Below, in pieces: positions 1-7,586 of a stretch of 64,000 bases of DNA. The DNA lies in assembly GCA_964618215.1 (NCBI GenBank), contig CAZTZE010000010.1, positions 1 through 64,000 of the forward strand, written 5' to 3'. The notes under the pieces were generated by a model, which saw only the letters and a program-made list of their open reading frames with translations, had not been told where the DNA came from and ran no database searches. Both the position numbers and the translations under genes were made by a program. Positions within the stretch are counted from its first letter, which is position 1. Every line of letters starts with the position of its first letter. The DNA comes from CG2-30-58-95 sp964618215 (lineage in GTDB: Bacteria > Chloroflexota > Anaerolineae > Anaerolineales > Villigracilaceae).

Positions 1-49
1 TTCTGGAGTCTAATCTTCTCTTAGCCTATTGTCCAGTTTTTGGGGTCCA

Positions 50-373
50 CTACAGGACTGTGATTAACAGACTGACATAAAAAGTTAGCGAAAGTAAAAT
101 CGTTGTCTGTGTTATACGGCTTAAGGAATTGAACCCTGATGCCCACTTACGAACTTTTGCCCAATGATTATTTGCGGACATCCAATAGATTAAGCCAATC
201 ACAAGCAACAATATCAAAGACCAGATTGGATAATCTCGCAAAACGAAAATTGTTTGCCAATTTTTGACGCTTACATTCCCCATCAAAAACAGAACAATGC
301 CAACAACAAGCCAGATAACTGGAATGGAAAGGATGAAATAGAGCAGGATTGTCTTGGCACGTTTTTTCCACAT
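50..373 (-). CDS. Small integral membrane protein, integron cassette gene
   Basis: This 107-residue protein has about three hydrophobic stretches (residues 8-32, 46-64 and 87-106), so it should sit in the cytoplasmic membrane. I do not recognise a family. An AGGA ribosome-binding site lies a few bases before the ATG. It is the last visible gene of the minus-strand cassette array. Its own attC would lie left of the window edge, so its cassette is cut. Function unknown. Confidence 0.6.
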   Translation of the reverse strand: MWKKRAKTILLYFILSIPVIWLVVGIVLFLMGNVSVKNWQTIFVLRDYPIWSLILLLVIGLIYWMSANNHWAKVRKWASGFNSLSRITQTTILLSLTFYVSLLITVL

Positions 374-407
374 ATTCTTTTCCTATTACCTTATTTATCA
401 AGGGGCG

Positions 408-536
408 GGCTAACGGTTTGCGTTAGTGGTTTGTGGGCGGGCTGGGAAAATACCTGAGAGCAGAAAAAACCCGAAGCCAGAAAAATGCTCGAAAATGGCG
501 CAGACTCCCACACGTCAGGTGCACGCTTTGTTGGGC
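408..536 (-). other. attC recombination site A (129 bp)
   Basis: The site is bounded by GGCTAAC on the left and GTTGGGC on the right, matching the RYYYAAC/GTTRRRY pair of integron attC sites, the right one exactly. It lies 3' of the 674-1262 cassette genes on their strand. Its central part (GAGAGCAGAAAAAAC and following) is nearly identical to that of site C, so these are two members of one attC subfamily. The stem is less clear than in sites B, D and E. Confidence 0.7.
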
Positions 537-673
537 GCACTCACGGAACGCAAGAATCGAAGCCTGAAAAAAGGTGCCACTGCTGTACAGATTATACAGC
601 CGATAAACGAAAAATATAATTTGTAGTTAGTGATAAAAAACCTTTCCCTGTCACCCACAATTCATTGCGAGAA

Positions 674-1075
674 TTATTTCTTAAACAAATCCCTCCACAA
701 CAAAACCCCGCCGACGCCCATTACCACAATCGCCAGCGAATAAGTGATCAGCAACCCGACTACGATTGCCCATCTAAAACTGCCTGGCTCTACATCTCCG
801 AATGCATTCAAGATGGAGATCGAGCCAGCCGCGATTCCGAGCCCCCAAGCAACAATCCCCCGCCGTGACTTGGCGCGGATCGCTCCCCAGAGGAGCAAGG
901 CTCCGCCGACGAAGGCTAAGATTCCCAATTCTGCGGGCATGAGATAGTCAAAGCGATAGATGCCGTCCATGACTAGGGAAACAAACCCAAAGATAACTGG
1001 CGCGAGGATTGGAATCCACACTAGCACTGTCCCGACGATGGAGAGAATTTTCGAGAGCGTATTTTTCTTTTCCAT
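674..1075 (-). CDS. Small integral membrane protein, integron cassette gene
   Basis: The product has 133 residues and about four hydrophobic segments (near 12-35, 48-66, 74-92 and 102-125), with a basic loop AKSRRG and a basic C-terminus. An excellent ribosome-binding site, AAAGGAGGT, precedes the ATG. It shares a cassette with the small lipoprotein gene upstream (1116-1262), and attC site A lies 3' of it. No family recognised. Membrane proteins without known homologues are common cassette cargo. Confidence 0.65.
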   Translation of the reverse strand: MEKKNTLSKILSIVGTVLVWIPILAPVIFGFVSLVMDGIYRFDYLMPAELGILAFVGGALLLWGAIRAKSRRGIVAWGLGIAAGSISILNAFGDVEPGSFRWAIVVGLLITYSLAIVVMGVGGVLLWRDLFKK

Positions 1076-1115
1076 GGCGAACCTCCTTTAACCTCAATAT
1101 CTAACCTCAATATCA

Positions 1116-1262
1116 TTATGACACAAATTGCCTGAATAGGTACTCTTTTTTTGTGGTTTCTTCTTTAGAAACTGTGGATTCTTCTGTAATAGCGGGAGAA
1201 CAGCCAGATAGCAAAATTACAATTGCTGTAAGTATAGTGACGATTTTATTGTTAGTTTTCAT
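1116..1262 (-). CDS. Tiny lipoprotein (48 aa), integron cassette gene
   Basis: A 48-codon ORF begins with ATG after AAAGGAAAAC. The protein opens with two lysines among polar residues, continues with a hydrophobic run ending LLSGC (a lipobox with Cys at about 21), and then has a polar Glu/Lys/Thr-rich tail. This is the shape of a bacterial lipoprotein. After processing only about 28 residues would remain, resembling an entericidin-type or immunity-type small lipoprotein, or the N-terminus of a truncated gene. It lies directly upstream of the 674-1075 membrane gene, so this cassette appears to hold two genes. Confidence 0.55.
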   Translation of the reverse strand: MKTNNKIVTILTAIVILLSGCSPAITEESTVSKEETTKKEYLFRQFVS

Positions 1263-1283
1263 GTTTTCCTTTGCGACTTAAGC

Positions 1284-1409
1284 GCCCAACGGAATGGCTC
1301 AGCGGCAGCGGCGGGACTGGCGAGACTCTTCCCATTTTCGCGCCATTTCTGGCAAATCACGCCGGTTTCCGAGCGGCGGAGCCGCTGTCCGCTGGAGACG
1401 GTGTTGGCC
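1284..1409 (-). other. attC recombination site B (126 bp)
   Basis: The ends are GCCCAAC (1284-1290) and GTTGGCC (1403-1409). The inner arms CAGCGGCAGCGGC and GCCGCTGTCCGCTG pair almost completely with one unpaired base, the extrahelical-base signature of attC hairpins. The site touches the stop codon of the 1416-2378 gene, as is usual for a compact cassette. Confidence 0.8.
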
Positions 1410-1415
1410 GGCCGT

Positions 1416-2378
1416 TCAGTTAATAAATGTCAGCGCTTTTTGCTTCTTGGCTACCTCAACATAGAAGGTAATCCACTTATTCGCCTCCCCGCGCTTGCCA
1501 ACTTTCCAGGGACATTGTGTTGGGGTCCAATCCAGATGATAACGGCCAGCCTGGTCGGCCTTGTTCTCCAGTTCGGTCCATGCGGCTCGCAATCTTTCAT
1601 CCCTGCCGTAGCCCATTTTACTCAACGCATAGAGCACTTCCCATGCATTGGCGCGCCAAGTAATGGGAAATGACAGACATTGCATATCTTGATTGACTGG
1701 AATACCAAGATGAGCAGATTGAAAGATACCTCCCCGATGCAGAAAATAATCTACCAGTTGTTTACATCTCGGGTGTTCCCAGTAGACAGGGAATTCCGAA
1801 AAAGCTAAGAGTGACTTCACAGACCCTCGAATACAACTTTTCACGGACTTGCTCTTGAATTTACCTTCGTGCATATCACATAAATAACCACCATCTTCCC
1901 GACGAGTTTGTATCAGCAACTCCATGGCACGCTTCAAGCGATAATCATCCTGGAAACCCAATCGTACAAAAGTCCTGATGTTGTACCCGAGCAAGCAGGA
2001 AAAATGCCGATACCAATCCCCATCTGGTTGCTGTAAGGCAAGATACCTATCAGCCGCTTTTTCGACTTGAGGCTGTGTACGATCTAATCCCAGTTCAGCC
2101 AGATAGGCTAAACAAAAGTGAGTAGTACCAAAGGAACCATACTCTATGCCGTCACCAACGAGGCTTTGAGTACGAGGGTTTTTCTGAAGCCAGTATCCAT
2201 CCGGGTGCATTTCCTCAAACAAAGTTTGTACGGGACGGGATTGCAGGATAGCGGATTTTGCTTGTCTTATCTCAGGCGTGTCATCGTCATAGTTGAGCAC
2301 TTCTTTGAGAGTACGAAATTGGGCAGACGGATTATTGTCTTCCAGCAACCATTGGATAGTATTACTCTGAGCGTCCAT
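1416..2378 (-). CDS. Alpha/alpha-toroid protein (prenyltransferase/squalene-cyclase-like repeats), cassette gene
   Basis: The protein has about 320 residues with repeated helical-pair motifs (such as YLALQQPDGDW, RREDGGYLCDM and WRANAWEVLYALSKMGYGRD) typical of the prenyltransferase/squalene-oxidocyclase superfamily fold. Soluble members of this type are widespread in environmental bacteria and have no assigned reaction. I saw no DXDD cyclase acid motif, so cyclase activity is not claimed. I chose the ATG at 2378, preceded by AAAGGACAAGTTA, over the upstream ATG at 2414, which lacks a ribosome-binding site. The gene nearly fills its cassette between attC sites B and C. It is the only clearly soluble product in the array. 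Confidence 0.7.
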   Translation of the reverse strand: MDAQSNTIQWLLEDNNPSAQFRTLKEVLNYDDDTPEIRQAKSAILQSRPVQTLFEEMHPDGYWLQKNPRTQSLVGDGIEYGSFGTTHFCLAYLAELGLDRTQPQVEKAADRYLALQQPDGDWYRHFSCLLGYNIRTFVRLGFQDDYRLKRAMELLIQTRREDGGYLCDMHEGKFKSKSVKSCIRGSVKSLLAFSEFPVYWEHPRCKQLVDYFLHRGGIFQSAHLGIPVNQDMQCLSFPITWRANAWEVLYALSKMGYGRDERLRAAWTELENKADQAGRYHLDWTPTQCPWKVGKRGEANKWITFYVEVAKKQKALTFIN

Positions 2379-2449
2379 TAACTTGTCCTTTAGACTCAAT
2401 ATCTCACTATGCAACCCAAGTATAAACTGCTAAATTCTGCTAACGAGCC

Positions 2450-2578
2450 GGCCAACGGTTTGCGTTAGTGGCGGTGGGGCGGGCGTGGATTCTCTTTGAG
2501 AGCAGAAAAAACTCGAAGCCAGAAAAATGCTTGAAAATGCGGCAGAATCCCCACCGTCCACTGCACGCTTTGTTAGCC
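2450..2578 (-). other. attC recombination site C (129 bp)
   Basis: The ends are GGCCAAC and GTTAGCC. The inner arms, GTGGCGGTGGGG on the left and CCCCACCGTCCAC on the right, are complementary with a single bulged base. The site shares its length and central sequence with site A. It lies 3' of the 2680-3087 cassette gene. Confidence 0.8.
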
Positions 2579-2679
2579 TGCGCCCTTTGTTTTGCACGAC
2601 GCGGTTTGTACACTACCTGCAAGTACCGATGACACTTATGGCTACTCGCTGGATGGGAACACTAACCACTGACCCTTTT

Positions 2680-3087
2680 TCACGTCAAAGGGCGCAAAGT
2701 AAAGCCATAGAGTATACCGAGGGCAAGCATTTCTACTAATCCAGCAAGGAGGCTGTATACCAGAGTTTGGGCAGGTACAGTAAACATTAGCCACGTTGAG
2801 GCTACGGACATTACAACTCTAAAGAACCAGACAAGAATAGCGAAACTTAACCCTTTGGCTATGCCAGTTTCACCAGGCAGGCTCGTGTAGAGCAGTAGAA
2901 ACACTGCCGCCATAATGAATCCATACGCCAAGTCAATTGTAACGCCTGCCACAACGTTCAGGGAGGTCTTGGCGATTGGCTTGTAGACGTCGTAGAGTCG
3001 TTGAGCCATAGGATTGGCGTTTATCAAGCCATCCAAAATACCAAAAAGGATTCCACCAACAATGCTGACAACAACATACGTGGTCAT
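2680..3087 (-). CDS. Four-TM membrane protein, integron cassette gene
   Basis: The product has 135 residues with hydrophobic segments near 4-22, 45-68, 80-100 and 105-130, and conserved-looking glycines (GGILFGILDGLI) in the first helix. AAAGGAG lies eight bases before the ATG. The gene is enclosed by attC site C on its 3' side and site D on its 5' side. I do not recognise a family, and no catalytic motif is visible. Confidence 0.65.
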   Translation of the reverse strand: MTTYVVVSIVGGILFGILDGLINANPMAQRLYDVYKPIAKTSLNVVAGVTIDLAYGFIMAAVFLLLYTSLPGETGIAKGLSFAILVWFFRVVMSVASTWLMFTVPAQTLVYSLLAGLVEMLALGILYGFTLRPLT

Positions 3088-3182
3088 GTAAGCACTCCTT
3101 TCTTTGTTTTCAGACCTTTAGCCAATTCACACACCGAGGTACAACTGTGAACTTGCGGACACATCGCGATTTTGCTCGTGCA

Positions 3183-3312
3183 GGCTAATGGTTGGTGTGA
3201 GCCGCGCCCACCCACCCCCGCTGGCGAAACCCGCCTGAATCATTGCCGCCTTCGCGGGCAAGACCCGATAGTTAAGCGCAAGGGTGGGCGTCGGCTCCAC
3301 ACAGTGTTGGGC
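3183..3312 (-). other. attC recombination site D (130 bp)
   Basis: The ends are GGCTAAT and GTTGGGC. The inner arms GTGAGCCGCGCCCACCC and GGGTGGGCGTCGGCTCCAC fold into a long stem with two small asymmetries, as expected for a single-stranded attC hairpin. The site lies 3' of the 3334-3834 cassette gene. Confidence 0.8.
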
Positions 3313-3333
3313 GGCATGGCTGGTAAACTAGAA

Positions 3334-3834
3334 TCAGCTAATAAAGAACACAATACCTGCAATTACTAATGCACCTATTGCCGATAGAAGCGTTCCAATG
3401 ATAAATCCACGAAAATGAAACCCATAATCCTTGTAACTTGCCATCCCTTCTGTCCCTGGAATGACTACAAACTTTGGAGTTATCGTGCAGAACATCAGCC
3501 AATCTAACAGAAGCCAATCCACAAGGTTGAAAATGAAGGCGACGCCAAACGCGTTTACAAAAAGCGCGATGAAAGAGCTACTTTCACCATTTTGTTGTTT
3601 GAGCGTCAACGTTGAGAAGAACGGAACAAGTATCAACACAAGTAAAAAGGGAATGCCCAGTAGAAGGGACATTCGCCTTTCGGAGAGCGTTTTGGGAGGC
3701 ACTTTCGCCTGAATATCTTTGGGATAGTCCTGCAAGAATGTTCGAGGGTTGATATACAGAGAGACAATGAGAAGAAACGAAGCGATAATGGACAACAGAA
3801 AACCATCGAGAATAGTCTTGCCCAAGTTGAACAT
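3334..3834 (-). CDS. Multi-TM membrane protein, integron cassette gene
   Basis: The protein has 166 residues with about four transmembrane stretches (near 8-27, 55-75, 88-112 and 140-164) and a polar cytoplasmic-looking loop YPKDIQAKVPPKTLSERR after the first. AAGGGATG precedes the start. It lies between attC sites D and E. No family recognised. With its neighbours it makes the visible array dominated by small membrane proteins. Confidence 0.65.
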   Translation of the reverse strand: MFNLGKTILDGFLLSIIASFLLIVSLYINPRTFLQDYPKDIQAKVPPKTLSERRMSLLLGIPFLLVLILVPFFSTLTLKQQNGESSSFIALFVNAFGVAFIFNLVDWLLLDWLMFCTITPKFVVIPGTEGMASYKDYGFHFRGFIIGTLLSAIGALVIAGIVFFIS

Positions 3835-3921
3835 TTTTCATCCCTTCTCTGAATGCCAGCCATTGTAATATGGGGAGCGACGATAGTAGTGCTGGTTGTC
3901 TCTCAAGCAGGGAGACTTGCC

Positions 3922-4045
3922 GCCCAACGCTTAGGATGAGCGGCGAGACGGGTCTGGCAAGTCAATTCTGAGCAGGCGGGGCACGTCTGCTCTGGGTCTG
4001 GCCGAATAATACTAGAAGTCTTGTCCGCTCCATCCGATGTTGGAC
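3922..4045 (-). other. attC recombination site E (124 bp), nearest to the integrase
   Basis: The ends are GCCCAAC (3922-3928) and GTTGGAC (4039-4045), the latter a perfect GTTRRRY. The inner arms GGATGAGCGGCGAGAC and GTCTTGTCCGCTCCATCC pair with an extrahelical base. The cassette gene that should lie to its right (5' on the minus strand) is not evident. That space is occupied by the IS91-like element. The stretch 4046-4242 shows no convincing ORF. Confidence 0.8.
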
Positions 4046-4242
4046 GAACCGGTGTATGGAGTTTGCGTTTTGATTATAGTCCTAAAACGGAAGAAGAAGC
4101 AGTCTCCAAGAGACAAAATGGGATGTGGATCTGAAAGTTTACCAACTTCGGTCGCTTGCCAGATGCACAAAAAGGCTTGATTTCTCCCGGCAGGCGCGAG
4201 ACACCCTTCCCGCCGCCACGGGCCGGATACTACAAAACCAGA

Positions 4243-5520
4243 TCAGGCAGCAGCAAACTTCCATCGTGCAAACACTCCGACCGAGTAGGTGCTGCGCATC
4301 AATGATAAAAGTTGTCTGCGCCAGCCTGACATTGGCGCGAGATCGCGAAATGGGAGCATGATACCTTTATGACAGAATGGACACAGCCGAGGGTCTTCTT
4401 CGCTCTGGAGAACTTTCTTGAGCCAATCCAGCAATTTCAACTTGGCGATGACTGGCAGCGCAATCGGCAATCCCAACAAACGGCGGGCTTGCTGAAGCCT
4501 GGCGCGACAACTGCCGTGATGCAAGCCGTAATGCCGGATGCGCACGAAACGGCTCGGCAGGACGTGCATCAGAAAACGGCCAATGAATTCCTCCGCCGAG
4601 AGCGTCATCTGTTTGAGTTTGCCCTCATCGCGATTGTCGTAATACTCGAAGGTCACCTTGCCTTTCTCCACGGCCAGGATGCGATGATTGCTGATGGCGA
4701 TGCGGAAAACGTAGCGACCCAGGTAATCCAGCAGCTTCTCCACGCCATACAGGGGAGCCTGGATATATACTTCCCAATCCTTCCCCTCGGCTTCTGCCAG
4801 CATTGCAGCTACGTCCAACTCGCCATCTCCGGTATCCAGTTTCCCATCCTGCCACATTTGTCGCACCCCTGCGCAAAACGCCCGCTGAAAGTCTTTCGAG
4901 AGCCTCTTGACCGGAAACAGATACTTCCGTTTGGCAGCCTGCCAGCGGTATCCATCCGGCGTGCTCACCAAGGCACCGCCCGTCGCAATAAAGTGCACGT
5001 GGAGATGTGGTTGCATCGTCTGACCCCAGGTGTGCAAGATCAGCGTAAAGCCTATTTCGCCCCCCAGATATTTCTGTCCATATTCCTTCAGCTTTTGCGC
5101 CGCGGTTTGTATCAGATGCGAGTACAGCACTTCCTGATTGCGCCACACCAGCCGGTTGAAAACATGATCTATCGTAAATACCACATGGTAATAATTGATC
5201 GGCAAAAGCCAGATCTTCTGGGCTTCCAACCACTGCGCTTTCTCGAAACTCCCGCATTTGGGGCAGTGGCGGTTCTTGCACGATAGGTAACTGAAATCCC
5301 AACGAGCGCATTCCGTGCAGGCCTTCAACAGGCCGCCCAGGGCAGGGGTGCGACAATTCATGATCGCTCGCACGGCCCGGCTCTGCTCATACGAGAGCCT
5401 ATGTTTCCGCCGGTAGTCTTTCAAGTGCTTCCGCAGAATATCAGCCAACTCGTAGCGCGGTCGGTCAGGCTTTGCTTCGCAGGAGGCAGTCGCTCCTAAC
5501 GGGTCAATATTTGGCGACAA
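4243..5520 (-). CDS. IS91 family transposase
   Basis: The product has 425 residues. An N-terminal zinc-binding region has Cys at about 68, 71, 81, 86 and 89, ending CKNRHCPKC. The HUH nickase motif HLHVHF lies at about 172-177, followed by the conserved YLGRYVFRIAISNHRI region that supplies the catalytic tyrosine and by a C-terminal RFVRIRHYGL block. This is the standard IS91 transposase order and length. The start codon appears to be TTG with AAGGAGA upstream, and it overlaps the end of the small upstream ORF by 25 bases, suggesting translational coupling. No disruption is seen, so it may be active. Confidence 0.88.
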   Translation of the reverse strand: MSPNIDPLGATASCEAKPDRPRYELADILRKHLKDYRRKHRLSYEQSRAVRAIMNCRTPALGGLLKACTECARWDFSYLSCKNRHCPKCGSFEKAQWLEAQKIWLLPINYYHVVFTIDHVFNRLVWRNQEVLYSHLIQTAAQKLKEYGQKYLGGEIGFTLILHTWGQTMQPHLHVHFIATGGALVSTPDGYRWQAAKRKYLFPVKRLSKDFQRAFCAGVRQMWQDGKLDTGDGELDVAAMLAEAEGKDWEVYIQAPLYGVEKLLDYLGRYVFRIAISNHRILAVEKGKVTFEYYDNRDEGKLKQMTLSAEEFIGRFLMHVLPSRFVRIRHYGLHHGSCRARLQQARRLLGLPIALPVIAKLKLLDWLKKVLQSEEDPRLCPFCHKGIMLPFRDLAPMSGWRRQLLSLMRSTYSVGVFARWKFAAA

Positions 5521-5855
5521 CTGTATCTCGTCTCCTTCTCTTCCACATCGATGCGCTTGGCAGCAGCCAAGTTGACTGCGATGCCATTGCGTTGGCAGGC
5601 CTCCACCAGCCGCTGCGCACTCTGCCCGTCTAAATGAATGTCTCCCACATCATGAAAAACCACGCTGAACACCCCCGCCAGATGCAGCGCCCCTACCTCG
5701 TGCACCTCCTTTTCCAGACCGTAACGCCTGGCAGCTTGCCGCGCTCTGGCTTCCGATGCAAAGGCAGGATCCATCTGCGTTCCCGGCGGACCTATCACGC
5801 AATAATTTTTATCCACAATATGATAGCCGATGATGGGATTGAACTTGACCTTCAT
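5496..5855 (-). CDS. Small accessory ORF of the IS91-like element, unknown function
   Basis: About 119 residues, read from an ATG preceded by GGGAGGGAAG (the in-frame ATG at 5867 is less likely). The sequence has an alpha/beta look (IIGYHIVDKNYCVIGPPG, a basic helix EARARQAARRYGLEKEV, and FSVVFHDVGDIHL). I see no known domain. It overlaps the transposase start, so it is probably part of the same transcript and element. Confidence 0.5.
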   Translation of the reverse strand: MKVKFNPIIGYHIVDKNYCVIGPPGTQMDPAFASEARARQAARRYGLEKEVHEVGALHLAGVFSVVFHDVGDIHLDGQSAQRLVEACQRNGIAVNLAAAKRIDVEEKETRYSCRQILTR

Positions 5856-5899
5856 CTTCCCTCCCAATATTAGAACAAAGGTTCGTTCAACTCGCGTTT

Positions 5900-6010
5900 G
5901 AGCGGATCGTATAACGCCTTATATACAAACCGCATAATGCCCCAAACGCTTGGGATTTTATACGGCTTTGGGTTAGAATAAGATGATAAAATTATAGCAT
6001 AAAACCCCCG
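5900..6010. promoter_or_regulatory. Candidate attI/integrase promoter region
   Basis: On the plus strand TTGGGA (5950-5955) and TAGAAT (5974-5979) with an 18-bp spacer could drive intI. The -35 lies in a small hairpin CCCAAACGCTTGGG. On the minus strand GTTATAC near 5909-5915 loosely resembles the GTTRRRY crossover of attI, and GCTATAATT could serve a promoter reading into the array (Pc), though its spacing to a -35 is poor. These assignments are tentative. Confidence 0.35.
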
Positions 6011-6024
6011 CTCGCGAGGCAAAT

Positions 6025-6990
6025 ATGGACGATAAACCGAAAAAACTGCTCGACCAAGTTCGCGAAACCATTCGCGTCAAACATTATTCCTATCGCACCG
6101 AACAAACCTACGTCGAGTGGATCAAACGCTTCATCTTCTTCCACCAAAAACGCCATCCAAAGGATATGGGCCCCGAAGAAATTCAAGCCTACATTACCTA
6201 CCTTGCCAACGAGCGTAAGGTCGCTTCCTCGACCCAAAACCAAGCCCTCAGCGCCATCATGTTCCTGTACAAATACGTTCTCCAAAAAGAGATCATCCTC
6301 CCATCCGATATCATCCGCCCCAACCGCCCCGAACGTTTGCCAACCGTTCTCTCCCATCAGGAGGCCATGTCAGTCATCGGCAAAATGGCCGGCGTGCCAA
6401 AACTGATCGCCAAACTCCTGTATGGCAGCGGGCTGCGTGTCTCGGAATGCCTGCGCCTGAGGGTCAAAGATATTAACTTCGACTATAAGAACATCACCGT
6501 CCGCGACGGCAAAGGCGAAAAGGATCGCGCCACCATCCTCCCCGATTCGCTCATACCCGAATTGAAAGAACAGATCGAAATCGCTAGGCTGATACACCAA
6601 AGAGATTTGAAAGAAGGATACGGCGAAGTCTCCCTTCCTTATGCGCTTGCCCAAAAATACCCCCGCGCCCCAAGCGAATTCGCCTGGCAGTACATTTTTC
6701 CCTCTATGAACCGTTCCGTTGATCCAATTTCAAAGCACATCAAACGCCATCATCAGGATGTTACGGTTGTCCAAAAAGCCATCCGGCAGGCCGCCCTTGC
6801 CGCCCGGCTGGATAAACCCGTCTCCCCGCATACCTTTCGCCACTCATTCGCCACCCAATTATTACAAAACGGTTACGACATCCGCACCGTCCAGGAACTG
6901 CTTGGGCATAAGGATGTAAAAACCACCATGATCTATACACACGTTTTGCAGCGCGGTGGGATGGCGGTAAAGAGTCCACTGGACAGCTGA
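6025..6990 (+). CDS. intI: Integron integrase (tyrosine recombinase IntI)
   Basis: The protein has 321 residues: an N-terminal core-binding (SAM-like) domain (about 8-95) and a catalytic domain with Arg138 (GSGLRVSE), His269 and Arg272 (SPHTFRHS), His295 (LGHKD) and nucleophile Tyr304 (MIYTHV). Between the first Arg and the HxxR box, residues 185-227 (ARLIHQRDLKEGYG, then WQYIFPS) match the extra helix block found in integron integrases and absent from XerC/D. This separates it from ordinary phage or Xer recombinases. It is transcribed away from the five attC sites, the usual integron arrangement. GAGG lies eight bases before the ATG. The gene is intact. Confidence 0.92.
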   Translation: MDDKPKKLLDQVRETIRVKHYSYRTEQTYVEWIKRFIFFHQKRHPKDMGPEEIQAYITYLANERKVASSTQNQALSAIMFLYKYVLQKEIILPSDIIRPNRPERLPTVLSHQEAMSVIGKMAGVPKLIAKLLYGSGLRVSECLRLRVKDINFDYKNITVRDGKGEKDRATILPDSLIPELKEQIEIARLIHQRDLKEGYGEVSLPYALAQKYPRAPSEFAWQYIFPSMNRSVDPISKHIKRHHQDVTVVQKAIRQAALAARLDKPVSPHTFRHSFATQLLQNGYDIRTVQELLGHKDVKTTMIYTHVLQRGGMAVKSPLDS

Positions 6991-7022
6991 AACAAATTCA
7001 ACGTGCTGCCAACGGCAAGCCT

Positions 7023-7089
7023 CTACGGATTCATCTCGTAGTTATCCTTCAGCGCGTACACTTCGTCCCACACGCGGCCGATGCGAGCA
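7023..7089 (-). pseudogene. 3'-end fragment of an acyl-CoA dehydrogenase gene
   Basis: On the minus strand this reads RIGRVWDEVYALKDNYEMNP then stop. It matches the last residues of the larger fragment at 7587 (RFGRVWDEVYALKDAYEMNP). Similarity also extends a few bases past the stop (AGCCTCTAC in both copies), so this is a DNA-level duplicate and not just a shared protein motif. The stretch 7090-7178 shows no gene. Confidence 0.7.
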
Positions 7090-7178
7090 GCCCAAAACAC
7101 ACCCGAAGGGTGCAAAGCCGCTGTCCGCTTCACGCATTATCCGGTGGCTCTTGTTGCGCCAAGCGTGATACCCGTTCT

Positions 7179-7409
7179 TCAGGCCTCGACCAACGCTTCG
7201 GCTTTGTGGTAAGCGGGCGAACAGGCTTCGATTTTCAGCATTGCTTCGTGGTCATAGACCTTCTCACCACAGTTGGGACACTCGTAAAGCTCCACCTTTG
7301 GGACGGTGTAAACTTGTTCCTTGTACTTGCGGATAATGTCGCGCACGACACGCCGAATTTTGTCACTACCACAGGTTGGACAAGTCTTGATTTGAAGTTT
7401 GGCGTTCAT
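7179..7409 (-). CDS. YgiT-type zinc finger protein (MqsA-like antitoxin)
   Basis: The product has 76-78 residues with CPTCGSDK near the N-terminus and CPNCGEKVYDHEAM in the middle, the two CxxC pairs of the YgiT/MqsA zinc finger. Such proteins are usually antitoxin partners of a DUF4258-type toxin encoded just upstream. Here that partner survives only as a 31-codon stub (7450-7545). The start is ATG at 7409 or GTG at 7415. The gene is bracketed by two copies of an acyl-CoA dehydrogenase 3' end. Confidence 0.75.
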   Translation of the reverse strand: MNAKLQIKTCPTCGSDKIRRVVRDIIRKYKEQVYTVPKVELYECPNCGEKVYDHEAMLKIEACSPAYHKAEALVEA

Positions 7410-7449
7410 CGTCACATCGCTTTTTTCGACGAAATAAGAAAGTAATCAG

Positions 7450-7545
7450 TCAATCCATCGCTTCCAATTCCAAACTGGCTTTTTCGCTAAAGGCGTAATG
7501 TCCTGCGAGAATTGCTCCCTTGATGCGTACAAGGGTGTCGCTCAT
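7450..7545 (-). pseudogene. Truncated DUF4258-like toxin remnant
   Basis: The stub begins MSDTLVRIKGAILAGHYAFS and continues EKASLELEAMD before a stop. This N-terminal pattern (a helix, then GHYAFSEKA) is typical of DUF4258 toxins paired with YgiT antitoxins, whose usual length is about 90 residues. The remaining two thirds are missing, so the antitoxin is probably orphaned. Confidence 0.55.
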
Positions 7546-7586
7546 GATTTAAGTATAGCACGGCTGTCAAGAGGCGCGCCCAGCCT

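Larger units (their letters stand above)
4243..5855 (-). mobile_element. IS91-like insertion element, boundaries approximate
   Basis: The span given covers only the two overlapping minus-strand genes: a small upstream ORF and an IS91-type HUH transposase. IS91 elements move by rolling-circle-like transfer and lack inverted terminal repeats, so I could not fix the ends by eye. The element lies between attC site E and the integrase gene, where the first cassette and attI should be. Confidence 0.65.

Noticed and set aside
4369..5286. 305-codon plus-strand ORF opposite the IS91 transposase
   Set aside because: It is fully antisense to the transposase, which has conserved motifs; the plus-strand translation shows none.
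5940..5955. CCCAAACGCTTGGG hairpin as a LexA box for SOS control of intI
   Set aside because: It does not match a known LexA consensus that I could justify for this phylum; kept only as part of the tentative promoter region.
7090..7178. GCCGCTGTCCGC segment as a sixth attC site
   Set aside because: It shares a few bases with site B but lacks paired 7-bp ends and a complementary arm, and lies on the wrong side of intI.
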